Part shown: piece by piece, positions 1 to 7,943 of the stretch
Position numbering within the stretch: position 1 is the first letter of the stretch
Layout: every line of letters starts with the position of its first letter
Origin: Zobellia nedashkovskayae
GTDB taxonomy: Bacteria; Bacteroidota; Bacteroidia; Flavobacteriales; Flavobacteriaceae
Length of the DNA: 64,000 bases
Assembly (NCBI RefSeq): GCF_015330125.1
Contig: NZ_JADDXR010000002.1
Span: 2,430,685 to 2,494,684 of the forward strand
Direction: 5' to 3'
The notes under the pieces: model-generated
Database searches by the model: none
Told to the model about the DNA's origin: nothing
What the model saw: only the letters and a program-made list of their open reading frames with translations
Program-made: the position numbers and the translations under genes

Positions 1-245
1 ATGGGGCGTTTGTGGGTCAACATGGTTCTTGGAACAGAGCTCAGTTTTCTGGTTATAAGGTGGTTTTTGTGCCTTTTATTGATGGCAAGCCTCAAGCGCC
101 AAAAGATTTTCTTTCTGGTTTTATTGCAAATGAGGAGGCTGGTGAGGTGTATGGAAGGCCTGTGTGTGTTGCGGTGGCAACAGATGGTTCTCTTCTGGTA
201 AATGATGATGATAGCGGGATAATTTGGAGAATTAAAGCTAATTAG
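1..245 (+). CDS. PQQ-dependent sugar dehydrogenase-like protein, C-terminal end (partial)
   Basis: The frame is open from the window edge to a TAG at 243-245, so only about 80 C-terminal residues are visible. They contain GQHGSWNR, GYKVVFVPF, a GRPVCVAVA segment and a terminal DGSLLVNDDDSGIIWRIK. These are the closing blades of soluble glucose/sorbosone dehydrogenase beta-propellers (GSDH family), periplasmic enzymes that oxidise sugars with PQQ. The catalytic part is outside the window, so the substrate and cofactor are inferred from family resemblance only. A strong terminator follows at 270-306. Confidence 0.75.
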   Translation, partial: GAFVGQHGSWNRAQFSGYKVVFVPFIDGKPQAPKDFLSGFIANEEAGEVYGRPVCVAVATDGSLLVNDDDSGIIWRIKAN

Positions 246-269
246 ATAAATCCTAATTTTTAAATGTGG

Positions 270-306
270 AATAGTGTCTTATCTTTAGACACTATTTTTA
301 TTTTTA
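270..306 (+). terminator. Rho-independent terminator after the sugar dehydrogenase gene
   Basis: A perfect 10-bp stem, AATAGTGTCT with AGACACTATT, encloses a 7-nt loop and runs into a T-rich tract at 295-306. It sits between the partial dehydrogenase gene and dnaG. The loop also holds a TATCTTTA box (7 of 8 to TAnnTTTG) that could be the -7 element for dnaG. Confidence 0.8.
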
Positions 307-312
307 ACTGAT

Positions 313-2292
313 TTGATTTCAAAAAACACAATTGATAAAGTTTACGAGACCGCCCGTTTAGAGGAGGTTATTGGCGATTTTGTACAATTGAAAAAATCAG
401 GGTCTAACTTTAAGGGACTTAGTCCTTTTTCTGATGAACGATCACCAAGTTTTATGGTGTCTCCCGTAAAGCAGATTTGGAAAGATTTTAGTAGTGGAAA
501 AGGGGGTAACGTGGTAGCGTTTTTAATGGAACATGAGCACTTTACTTATCCTGAGGCTATAAAGTACTTGGCTAAAAAGTATAATATTGAAATAGAGGAG
601 ACCGAGCGTACTGATGAGCAAAAGCAAGAAGCAGATGAGCGTGAAAGTATGTATCTGGTTTCGGAATTCGCCCAAAAGCATTTTGCTCAAATGCTTTGGG
701 ATACGGAATTAGGCAAGGCCATTGGGCTTAGCTATTTTAAGGAGAGAGGTTTTACTGAAGAGATTATAAAAAAATTTAATCTTGGATATTGTCTGGATCA
801 ATGGGATGGTTTTACCAAGGCGGCTTTGGATAACGGGTATAAATTAAAGTACCTGCAGCAAACAGGCCTTACAATCGTTAAAGAAGACGCTCAGAACCCA
901 AATAACCCTAAGACGTTCGATCGTTTTAAAGGGCGGGTAATGTTTCCTATACACTCTATGAGTGGTAGAGTATTGGGTTTTGGAGGCCGTATTCTTGGAA
1001 ATGATAAAAAGGCAGCCAAATATCTGAATTCTCCAGAAAGCGATATTTACCATAAGAGCAAGGTGCTTTACGGAATCTATCATGCCAAACAGTCTATAGC
1101 CAAAGAGGATAATTGCTATTTGGTGGAAGGCTACACAGATGTTATTCAGTTTTATCAAAGGGGAATCCATAATGTAGTTTCATCTAGTGGTACGGCATTG
1201 ACACCTGATCAAATTCGCTTGATAAATAGGTTAACCAAAAACATCACTGTTCTTTTTGATGGCGACGCAGCGGGTCTACGGGCATCTTTACGTGGTATAG
1301 ATTTGATTTTGGAGCAAGGAATGAACGTAAAGGTCTGTACTTTTCCAGAAGGGGAGGATCCAGATAGTTTTGCCAAGAATAATGCCCTAGAAGATGTACA
1401 GCTCTACTTAGAGGAAAAGTCACAGGATTTTATACAGTTTAAAGCGGGGCTTTTGGCTCAAGAAGCAGCCAACGACCCTATAAAGAGAGCGGATACGGTT
1501 AGGGATATCATACAGAGTATTTCAAAAATACCGGATGCCATAAAGCGGGAAATCTATATTCAGGAGTGTGCCAATATCATGAAGGTATCGGAAGGTGTGC
1601 TATTCAGTACACTGGCACAGATGGGTAAAAAAGAATCTTCGGATGCTTCTAAAAATCAAAAACCAGAGCAAAAAGCCTTTGATGTAGTTAAGAACGAAGC
1701 TCCGCAGGAAAAAGTAGATGTACAATATTTGTTGGAGCGCAAGATTATAGAGTTATTATTGTTGTACGGAGGTGAAAAGGAAGAATTTGAAGATTTGGTA
1801 CTGAAAGAAAGTGAATCGGGTGATTTGGTGTTGGAACCGGAATCTGTTGAAGCTAAAGTTTACGAAAAGATTTATTTAGATCTTCAGGATGATGAGATTG
1901 AATTGGCCAATGAACAGTTTCGGCAGATTTATTCTAAACTTATTGAGGCATTGAATCAAGAGGCAGACTTTACTATAAGTAAATTTCTGAGTGGCCTTGA
2001 TCAACAGTTGGTATCCGAAATTTCTTCAATCTTAATGGAGGAAGAAAAATATACATTACATAGTTGGGAACGGAAAGATATCTATCCTAAAAAAAAGGAA
2101 GTAGGGGTAGCGCAGTTGGTAAGCGAGACTATTTTGACCTTACGTTGTTTTCTCATTAAAAAGCGCATGACCGCTTTGCAAGATAATACCAAAGAAAGCG
2201 TAGAAGACCATAGGGAAACCCTAGAGGAAATCATGAACTATTTACAGCTCAATAAGCTGCTCAATAAGAAATTGAATCGAGTATTTTCTTAA
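313..2292 (+). CDS. dnaG: DNA primase DnaG
   Basis: DnaG makes RNA primers for lagging-strand synthesis with the replicative helicase. The start is TTG at 313, because the conserved N-terminus ISKNTIDKVYETARLEEVIGDF begins right there and no in-frame ATG lies upstream. Order: degenerate CHC2 zinc-ribbon domain (about 30-90), RNA-polymerase core with an RFKGRVMFPI segment, TOPRIM (about 265-350) with E272 of EGYTDV and D316/D318 of DGDAAG, then a long C-terminal helicase-binding region. TOPRIM catalytic acids are intact. The four zinc ligands of the CHC2 fold are all replaced (S37, S40, D58, S61), although the surrounding SPFSDERSPSFMVSP fold sequence is preserved. The length of 659 residues is normal for the lineage. 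It is followed by the convergent response-regulator gene. Confidence 0.97.
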   Translation: MISKNTIDKVYETARLEEVIGDFVQLKKSGSNFKGLSPFSDERSPSFMVSPVKQIWKDFSSGKGGNVVAFLMEHEHFTYPEAIKYLAKKYNIEIEETERTDEQKQEADERESMYLVSEFAQKHFAQMLWDTELGKAIGLSYFKERGFTEEIIKKFNLGYCLDQWDGFTKAALDNGYKLKYLQQTGLTIVKEDAQNPNNPKTFDRFKGRVMFPIHSMSGRVLGFGGRILGNDKKAAKYLNSPESDIYHKSKVLYGIYHAKQSIAKEDNCYLVEGYTDVIQFYQRGIHNVVSSSGTALTPDQIRLINRLTKNITVLFDGDAAGLRASLRGIDLILEQGMNVKVCTFPEGEDPDSFAKNNALEDVQLYLEEKSQDFIQFKAGLLAQEAANDPIKRADTVRDIIQSISKIPDAIKREIYIQECANIMKVSEGVLFSTLAQMGKKESSDASKNQKPEQKAFDVVKNEAPQEKVDVQYLLERKIIELLLLYGGEKEEFEDLVLKESESGDLVLEPESVEAKVYEKIYLDLQDDEIELANEQFRQIYSKLIEALNQEADFTISKFLSGLDQQLVSEISSILMEEEKYTLHSWERKDIYPKKKEVGVAQLVSETILTLRCFLIKKRMTALQDNTKESVEDHRETLEEIMNYLQLNKLLNKKLNRVFS

Positions 2293-2321
2293 CTATAACT
2301 TCGTGAACATTAAAAATTAGG

Positions 2322-2356
2322 CACAAAAAAACCCTAACGGAAATCATCAGGGTTTG
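2322..2356 (-). terminator. Terminator for the orphan response regulator
   Basis: Read on the minus strand, AAACCCT and AGGGTTT form a 7-bp stem around a 13-nt loop and run into a seven-T tract. It lies 24 nt past the stop of the response-regulator gene and probably also limits read-through from dnaG. Confidence 0.65.
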
Positions 2357-2379
2357 TACGTGTTACGAATGTAAACTTT

Positions 2380-3009
2380 TTAATAAAGTTCTAGTGCTTT
2401 TGCTTGTTGCAAAAGATCTACCATGTTGTCTACGTTCAATTTCTTCATCAAACGAGCCTTGTAGGTGCTCACTGTTTTTTCGTTTAAGTTCAAACCGATG
2501 GCAACATCTTTGTTACGCTTTCCGCTGGCTAATAACTTAAGTACTTCAACCTCACGAGTAGAAAGTTTTCTAAAGAACCTTCTTGGTTTCTGGGTACCTT
2601 CATCAAAAGCTAAACGTTGCGCAAGTTCATTTGTAATGAACATATTGCCTTCGCTTACTTTTTTAACTGCTGTTATGATGTAGTCTATGTCTGAAGCTTT
2701 TGAAAGATATCCAAAGGCACCTGCGCGAATTGTACTTAGTGCATATACGTCTTCAGATTGACCGCTATACATTAATACTCTAACACTTGGGTACTCTTTT
2801 TTGATTTTTCGCAGCGTGGCGATTCCGTTGATTTCCGGAATGTCCATCTCCAGCATTACTACATCAGGATTTACACTCTCCAATTTCTCGAAGAGTTCAG
2901 AAGTGGTGGCTACCGCACCCACCATTTCAAATCCATTAGCAGATTCAAGAACATTTGTCACTCCCATTCTAATAATAGGATGGTTGTCTGCAATCAATAC
3001 TTTAATCAT
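2380..3009 (-). CDS. Orphan NarL/FixJ-type response regulator with Glu at the phosphoacceptor position
   Basis: 209 residues: a receiver domain (about 1-120, beginning MIKVLIADNHPIIRMG) and a LuxR-type helix-turn-helix (about 145-205; LSTREVEVLKLLASG, then NEKTVSTYKARLMKKL). The usual phosphorylated Asp, expected in the motif VLMDIxMP, reads VMLEMDIPEING here, so E54 occupies the acceptor position. The distal Lys (SKAS) and the Ser of YSGQ are present. No histidine kinase lies next to it. A Glu at this site often mimics phosphorylation, so the protein may be constitutively active or controlled otherwise. It should bind DNA; the targets are unknown. Confidence 0.9.
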   Translation of the reverse strand: MIKVLIADNHPIIRMGVTNVLESANGFEMVGAVATTSELFEKLESVNPDVVMLEMDIPEINGIATLRKIKKEYPSVRVLMYSGQSEDVYALSTIRAGAFGYLSKASDIDYIITAVKKVSEGNMFITNELAQRLAFDEGTQKPRRFFRKLSTREVEVLKLLASGKRNKDVAIGLNLNEKTVSTYKARLMKKLNVDNMVDLLQQAKALELY

Positions 3010-3177
3010 GTTGATAGTTTTAATCTAGATTATAAACGTTAATCGTACGTCTAAAATACTGACATGCAATGTAAGGTTTAAAAATCTAATTCTTTAAACA
3101 AAACTGGTGTTTTTTTCACTAAATAGGCCTGTTTTATGAATTTATTCGATTAGATTACCGTATTTACGGATTAATTG

Positions 3178-3966
3178 CTAAAAAAGCCTGTGCGGAATTT
3201 CGCAAACAGGTATCGGATTCATCTTGTGCTTATTAGCTGTATTAAGTTTTGTGTAAATAAGAAAGACTTCCTTCTCTCTGTCAGTAAAATCGCTTACATT
3301 TTTACCTTTATCTTGCATTTCCATAGCCCATTCCAACTCAGGGTAGCTAGCTCCTATCTGATCTTCATCAGTCCTGTCGTCTCCCCATAGTCCATCTGTG
3401 GGAGCTGCCTTTTGAATATCCATATTGATATTCAAATAGTTGGCTATTTCATAAACTTGAGTCTTCAAAAGATCGGCAATTGGACTTAAATCTACGCCTC
3501 CATCTCCATATTTGGTGTAAAATCCTACGCCGAAATCTTCTACCTTATTTCCTGTTCCGGCCACTAAATAGCCTTCTAAAGCAGCAAAATAATAAAGGGT
3601 GGTCATCCGTAAGCGTGCCCTGGTATTTGCCAAGGACATGAAACGCTCTTCCTCATTCTCTACTGCAGGAAGGGTAGCTATAAGGCTGTCAAATACGGGA
3701 GTAAGGTTAACTGGCTGTCTTTTGACCTTGTCAAAATTGGTCTGTAGCCAATCAATATGCTTAGAAGCACGAGACGCTTGGTTCTCAGCTTGGTGTATGG
3801 GCATCTCCAGGCACATAAGCTCAAGACCGGTTTTGGCGCATAGTGTAGAAGTAACCGCAGAGTCTATTCCTCCGGATATTCCTATGACAAAACCCTTCAT
3901 ATTTGCATTTACTGCATATTCTTTTAACCAGTTTACTATGTAATCTACTACCTTTTCTGTCTGCAT
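3178..3966 (-). CDS. nadE: NH3-dependent NAD+ synthetase
   Basis: NadE amidates nicotinic acid adenine dinucleotide to NAD+ using ATP, the last step of NAD synthesis. The 262-residue protein has the pyrophosphatase P-loop SGGIDSAV (31-38), a GTGNKVEDFGVGFYTKYGDGG segment (deamido-NAD binding) and ends IPVCEIPHRLF. There is no N-terminal glutaminase domain, so it should use ammonia directly. It ends MNPIPVC... like the short bacterial enzymes. It is divergent from gldB across a 71-bp spacer. Confidence 0.95.
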   Translation of the reverse strand: MQTEKVVDYIVNWLKEYAVNANMKGFVIGISGGIDSAVTSTLCAKTGLELMCLEMPIHQAENQASRASKHIDWLQTNFDKVKRQPVNLTPVFDSLIATLPAVENEEERFMSLANTRARLRMTTLYYFAALEGYLVAGTGNKVEDFGVGFYTKYGDGGVDLSPIADLLKTQVYEIANYLNINMDIQKAAPTDGLWGDDRTDEDQIGASYPELEWAMEMQDKGKNVSDFTDREKEVFLIYTKLNTANKHKMNPIPVCEIPHRLF

Positions 3967-3971
3967 AGGAT

Positions 3972-4000
3972 GTTCATTATGTCTAGATCGACTAACTTTG
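3972..4000 (+). promoter_or_regulatory. Candidate promoter for gldBC
   Basis: TAACTTTG at 3993-4000 matches the Bacteroidota -7 box TAnnTTTG in all six fixed positions. A TTC (one mismatch to TTG) lies 18 nt upstream at 3972-3974. Transcription would begin about 30 nt before the gldB ATG. Confidence 0.5.
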
Positions 4001-4037
4001 TGAGCTTAAAAATAACGTCTTGCGGTTAAATATTGAA

Positions 4038-5021
4038 ATGTATCGGAAATTACTTTGCAATTATGTCCCTGTTTTTGCCATTTTTATAATTTCAGTCTTG
4101 TTTTTAGGTTGTAATGAGAGTCCAAAGGTCTCTGAAGATGTCAAGAAGATAAATGTAGAACTACTAGTAGATAGGTTCGATTCTGAGTTTGCTGCTGCAA
4201 CTCCAGAGAGTCTCCCTGCTTTAAAGGGTAAATATCCATATCTGTTCCCAGTACAATATGCAGATAGTATTTGGGTAGCTAAAATGAAAGATACCATTCA
4301 GATAGAACTCTTATCTGAAGTAGAAAAAAAGTTTTCGGATTTTTCCCAAGAAGAAGAATCTTTGGAACTTTTATTCAAACATATTAAATATTACTATCCA
4401 CAGTTTGATACTCCCAAGGTGGTTACGGTAATTTCGGATGTGGACTATAGCAATCGTATAATCTTAACAGATACCCTTCTTCTTATTGGGTTGGATAATT
4501 ATTTGGGTCCTGAACATCGTTTTTATCACGACATTCAAAATTATATAAGTGCAGATTTAGATAGTCAATATCTGGCTGTTGATGTGGCAAGTGCCTTTGC
4601 TAAAAAGGTAGTGCCTAGGCCTCGAGAACGTACATTTCTTGCGCAGCTTATTTATTATGGAAAAGAATTGTATTTGAAAGATAAATTACTGCCATTAGCG
4701 ACGGATGCTCAAAAAATAAATTATTCAGAAGACCAATTTTTATGGGCTGAAGCCAATGAACAGGCTATTTGGCGTAATTTTATTGAGAGTGAGTATTTAT
4801 ACAGTACAGAAAATACTTTGGGTAGACGATTTCTAGATCCGGCCCCATTTTCTAAATTTGGATTAGAGTTGGATAATGAATCACCCGGACGTATAGGTCG
4901 CTATGTAGGATGGCAGATTGTACGTTCTTTTATGGATAAGAATGAGGTAACGTTACAACAAATGTTGAACTTGCCAGCAGAGGAAATATTTAAAAAATCA
5001 AATTACAAACCAAGAAAATAA
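4038..5021 (+). CDS. gldB: Gliding motility lipoprotein GldB
   Basis: GldB is a cell-envelope lipoprotein required for gliding in Flavobacteriia; its biochemical role is not settled. ATG 4038 is chosen over TTG 4020 because it places a standard lipoprotein signal at the N-terminus: a hydrophobic stretch ending LFLGC with the lipobox Cys. The product is 327 residues. The mature part contains the family-typical FYHDIQNYISADLDSQYLA region and C-terminal SPGRIGRYVGWQIVRSFM. gldC starts 1 nt after its stop, so the two are co-transcribed and probably translationally coupled. Confidence 0.92.
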   Translation: MYRKLLCNYVPVFAIFIISVLFLGCNESPKVSEDVKKINVELLVDRFDSEFAAATPESLPALKGKYPYLFPVQYADSIWVAKMKDTIQIELLSEVEKKFSDFSQEEESLELLFKHIKYYYPQFDTPKVVTVISDVDYSNRIILTDTLLLIGLDNYLGPEHRFYHDIQNYISADLDSQYLAVDVASAFAKKVVPRPRERTFLAQLIYYGKELYLKDKLLPLATDAQKINYSEDQFLWAEANEQAIWRNFIESEYLYSTENTLGRRFLDPAPFSKFGLELDNESPGRIGRYVGWQIVRSFMDKNEVTLQQMLNLPAEEIFKKSNYKPRK

Positions 5022-5022
5022 T

Positions 5023-5355
5023 ATGTCAAAACTTCATACTTCAGAAATAACGTTAAGGGTAGGTTTAGATGAGAATCAAGTACCTGAAGAGCTTACGTGG
5101 TCTGCACAAGATGGCGGTATAGAGAATGAAAAGGCAAAAGCTATGCTTTTATCTGTTTGGGATAGTAAAAATCAAGAGTCGCTTAAAATTGACCTTTGGA
5201 CAAAAGATATGCCTGTTGATGAAATGAAATTGTTTTTTCATCAGACTTTGGTTTCGTTGTCAGATACTTTCATGAAAGCCACTCAAGACGAGAAAATGAC
5301 GGCTACTATGAAAGATTTCTGTGCATACTTTGCTGAAAAACTAGATTTAAAATAA
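5023..5355 (+). CDS. gldC: Gliding motility protein GldC
   Basis: A 110-residue soluble protein with no signal peptide, typical of GldC, which is encoded after gldB in Flavobacteriia and enhances gliding. Visible family features are the opening SEITLRVGLDENQVPEE, the WSAQDGG segment and the helix-rich DFCAYFAEKL terminus. The ATG is at 5023, one base after the gldB stop. It ends 9 bp before the convergent pirin gene with no clear hairpin between them. Confidence 0.92.
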   Translation: MSKLHTSEITLRVGLDENQVPEELTWSAQDGGIENEKAKAMLLSVWDSKNQESLKIDLWTKDMPVDEMKLFFHQTLVSLSDTFMKATQDEKMTATMKDFCAYFAEKLDLK

Positions 5356-5364
5356 TACCTATTG

Positions 5365-6078
5365 TTAGTTGGTCATAGGCACTTCCATCAAAAGGATTTT
5401 TGAGTTTTCATTGTAAGTGATGTCAATTTTATCAGTATCTTCAATACCAAGGCCATCCCTTTTTTCTAGCGCAATACCGTTCACGGTACTTTTTCCTTCC
5501 AATAGAAAAATGTAAACTCCGTTGGCGGTATCTTTTAGAGTGTAGGTGCTTGCTTCGTCTTTATCAAACTCTCCTAAGCTAAACCAAGAGTTTTGATGAA
5601 TCCAAATACCTTCGTCATCTGTATTGGGAGAAACAATTTGCTGTAAGTTGTTCTTTAGACTGCCCTGAGCTAGAGTAATCTGATCATAACGAGGGGTAAC
5701 ATTAACCTTGTTAGGAAGAATCCAAATCTGCAGGAACTTTACCTGTTGGTTGTGGCTTTTGTTCTTTTCGCTATGTTGTATCCCATTTCCTGCGCTCATG
5801 GCCTGTATATCGCCTTGGCGAATAACCGTTGTGTTTCCCATGTCATCTTTGTGCTCTAGGTCACCTTCTAAGGGAATGGAGATGATTTCCATATTGCTAT
5901 GTCCGTGGGTGCCAAAACCCATGCCTGCAGCTACCTCGTCATCATTTAAAACTCGTAATACACCAAAACTCATCCGGTCTGGATTATTATAACTGCCAAA
6001 GCTGAAAGTGTGATAGCTGTTAAGCCAGCCATGGTTGGCATGACCTCTGGTATCTGCTTTGTGGAGTGTAGTGCGCAT
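5365..6078 (-). CDS. Pirin family protein (YhhW-like)
   Basis: A bicupin protein of 237 residues. The N-terminal cupin carries the pirin metal ligands: H58 and H60 in GTHGHSNMEII, H102 in GNGIQHSEKN, and E104. Family members bind Fe or similar metals; some show quercetin 2,3-dioxygenase activity in vitro and others act as redox-responsive regulators, so the substrate here is unknown. It lies 30 nt downstream of the metallo-beta-lactamase gene on the same strand and probably shares its transcript. Confidence 0.9.
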   Translation of the reverse strand: MRTTLHKADTRGHANHGWLNSYHTFSFGSYNNPDRMSFGVLRVLNDDEVAAGMGFGTHGHSNMEIISIPLEGDLEHKDDMGNTTVIRQGDIQAMSAGNGIQHSEKNKSHNQQVKFLQIWILPNKVNVTPRYDQITLAQGSLKNNLQQIVSPNTDDEGIWIHQNSWFSLGEFDKDEASTYTLKDTANGVYIFLLEGKSTVNGIALEKRDGLGIEDTDKIDITYNENSKILLMEVPMTN

Positions 6079-6108
6079 AAGGGTTATAGGGTTAAGTTTA
6101 TAAATGTT

Positions 6109-6861
6109 CTATTTTGGAGATTGTCCTGTTTTAAATAGAGTAATGGTATAATCCAGTAATTCTATGCCACCATAATCCCCGTGTCCTGGAATAACGATTT
6201 TAAGGTCTGGATAAGCTGTTTTTATTTTTGCAATAGTCTTACTCCATTCTCCAACATTCGCATCGCCAAGATAGCCTTTGGTGGCGTTGAGCGATTTAAC
6301 GGGGCAGCCTCCAAAGAGTAAATGCTCATTGGGTATATAACTTACAATATTATCTTTAGTATGTGCTTCTCCAAAATGCCTATTGAATATTTTTTGATTT
6401 CCTAGAGTCAGTTCATTTTCTGTGTCAAAGCCAATTTGTGGGACTGGATTTCCTTCATTTTTGGCGAGCTCTATGGTTGCATTGTTTGCATAGGAATGAA
6501 TATTTAGTTCATTAAAAGCTTCTATGCCCCCAAGGCAATCATCATGAAAGTGATTCACAACCACTGCTTTTATGTTATGATGCTTAGTTTTTGTAATCCA
6601 CTGTATCAGTTCATTTGATGTTTCGGTGTCGGTAGGGGTGTCAAAAACTATAGCTTCACCGTCATTCATATAAACAAGTCCATTGCAAGCTACCTTTCCA
6701 TAGTCGTTTGTAGATAAATAGGAGATGTGAATAAAGCTATTTTTGGAAACAGGAATTATTTTTAAGGTTTCGCTACTGTAAGTTGTTTGAGTTTTATGTG
6801 ACTTACAGTTTAGCAATATGAAAGCGCAGAACAAAATTGATATGGGCAATTTGTAGGTCAT
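6109..6861 (-). CDS. Subclass B1 metallo-beta-lactamase, predicted lipoprotein
   Basis: A zinc hydrolase expected to open beta-lactam rings, including carbapenems. All six B1 zinc ligands can be read: H104, H106 and D108 in NHFHDDCLGG, H167 in GEAHTKDN, C186 in GGCPVKS and H227 in PGHGDYGG. The GGCPVKS and NATKGYLGDANV blocks are diagnostic for B1 (chromosomal enzymes of flavobacteria such as BlaB/IND). The signal peptide ends ILLNC, so C19 is a probable lipidation site and the enzyme would be membrane-tethered in the periplasm. Length (250) is normal. The surrounding genes are core, with no mobile element, so it looks intrinsic. The substrate range is inferred. Confidence 0.88.
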   Translation of the reverse strand: MTYKLPISILFCAFILLNCKSHKTQTTYSSETLKIIPVSKNSFIHISYLSTNDYGKVACNGLVYMNDGEAIVFDTPTDTETSNELIQWITKTKHHNIKAVVVNHFHDDCLGGIEAFNELNIHSYANNATIELAKNEGNPVPQIGFDTENELTLGNQKIFNRHFGEAHTKDNIVSYIPNEHLLFGGCPVKSLNATKGYLGDANVGEWSKTIAKIKTAYPDLKIVIPGHGDYGGIELLDYTITLFKTGQSPK

Positions 6862-6910
6862 ATTTCATGCTCTTTTTAGTTATATAAATATATAGTTTTA
6901 ACTTACAATA

Positions 6911-7291
6911 ATGAAAGATTCAAATATTCAAAAACTCATTTTTATTTATAATGCAGATTCAGGTTTAAAAAATGCATTGTTGGATAGTGCTCATAAGATT
7001 TTGAGTCCAAGTACCTATGATTGTAAGCTGTGCGATATAACTTTTGGAGTTTTTACGGAAGATAAAGTTTGGAAAAAATTTAGAGAGGAAACCAATCTAG
7101 AAATGGAGTTTCTTCATAAAGATGAATATAAGAAGCAGTATGCCTCTAAATTTGGGAATAAGTATACTTTTCCTATAATTCTGGCTCAGGTAGATAACGA
7201 TTTGCAAGTTTTTGTAGGTACGAAGGAAATGAATAATCTTGAGGATGCAGAATCGCTAACGAAAATTATTCAGGAAAGAACAAAAGCTTAA
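6911..7291 (+). CDS. Conserved small protein with a CxxC motif, function unknown
   Basis: 126 residues, cytosolic (no signal peptide or membrane segment). It opens KLIFIYNADSGLKNALLDS, followed by YDCKLCDITFG with C38-x2-C41, and a later FPIILAQVDNDLQVFVG strand. Similar short proteins occur in flavobacteria without assigned function; the pattern of a hydrophobic first strand plus CxxC is compatible with a thioredoxin-like or metal-binding fold, but this is inference. Its stop overlaps the convergent engB stop within TTAA at 7288-7291. It is divergent from the beta-lactamase gene; TAGTTTTA at about 6890 may be part of its promoter. Confidence 0.75.
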   Translation: MKDSNIQKLIFIYNADSGLKNALLDSAHKILSPSTYDCKLCDITFGVFTEDKVWKKFREETNLEMEFLHKDEYKKQYASKFGNKYTFPIILAQVDNDLQVFVGTKEMNNLEDAESLTKIIQERTKA

Positions 7292-7905
7292 ATCTTAGTG
7301 GCTTTGAAAAAGTCGGTATTGATGTTGTCTATGAAGTTCAATACATCATCACGGCCATAGCCTTTGGATGAGGAGGTGATAAAGTAAGAAGGAGCTTCCT
7401 CCCAAACACCGTCTAATAACTCCGCAATGTATTTGTTTACATTTTCTTCTATTACTTTTGGCTTTATTTTATCTGCCTTGGTAAAAATAATAGAGAACGG
7501 AATGTTGTTTTCGCCCATCCACTCCATAAACTCCAGGTCTATTTTTTGAGGCTCGTGACGGATATCCACTAAAATAAAAGCGCAAACCAATTGCTCACGT
7601 TTTACAAAATAATCAGTTATATATTTCTGAAAAGTACTTTTACTCTTTTTGGAAACTCGGGCGTAACCATAGCCAGGTAAATCTACCAGAAACCAATTTT
7701 CATTGATTTTAAAGTGATTGATTAATTGTGTTTTTCCAGGGCGACCAGAGGTCTTTGCTAGGCTTTTTCTTTCGGTAAGACTATTGATCAATGAAGATTT
7801 ACCTACGTTAGAACGACCAATAAAGGCGTATTCTGGTAGGGGCTCGTTGGGGCATCTTGCCACATCGGTATTACTGATTATAAATTTTGCCGATTTAATG
7901 TGCAC
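7288..7905 (-). CDS. engB: Ribosome biogenesis GTPase EngB/YsxC
   Basis: An essential TRAFAC GTPase that helps late assembly of the large ribosomal subunit. The 205 residues include the P-loop GRSNVGKSSLIN (G1), a switch region TSGRPGKTQ (G2), DLPGYGYA (G3), TKADKIKP (G4) and SSSKGYG (G5), in the order and length typical of the family. It lies 38 nt downstream of the alpha/beta hydrolase on the same strand, so they form an operon. Confidence 0.95.
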   Translation of the reverse strand: MHIKSAKFIISNTDVARCPNEPLPEYAFIGRSNVGKSSLINSLTERKSLAKTSGRPGKTQLINHFKINENWFLVDLPGYGYARVSKKSKSTFQKYITDYFVKREQLVCAFILVDIRHEPQKIDLEFMEWMGENNIPFSIIFTKADKIKPKVIEENVNKYIAELLDGVWEEAPSYFITSSSKGYGRDDVLNFIDNINTDFFKATKI

Positions 7906-7943
7906 CTTGTAAATTTATTTTAAGAAGCTTGTAGTTGCGGTGG

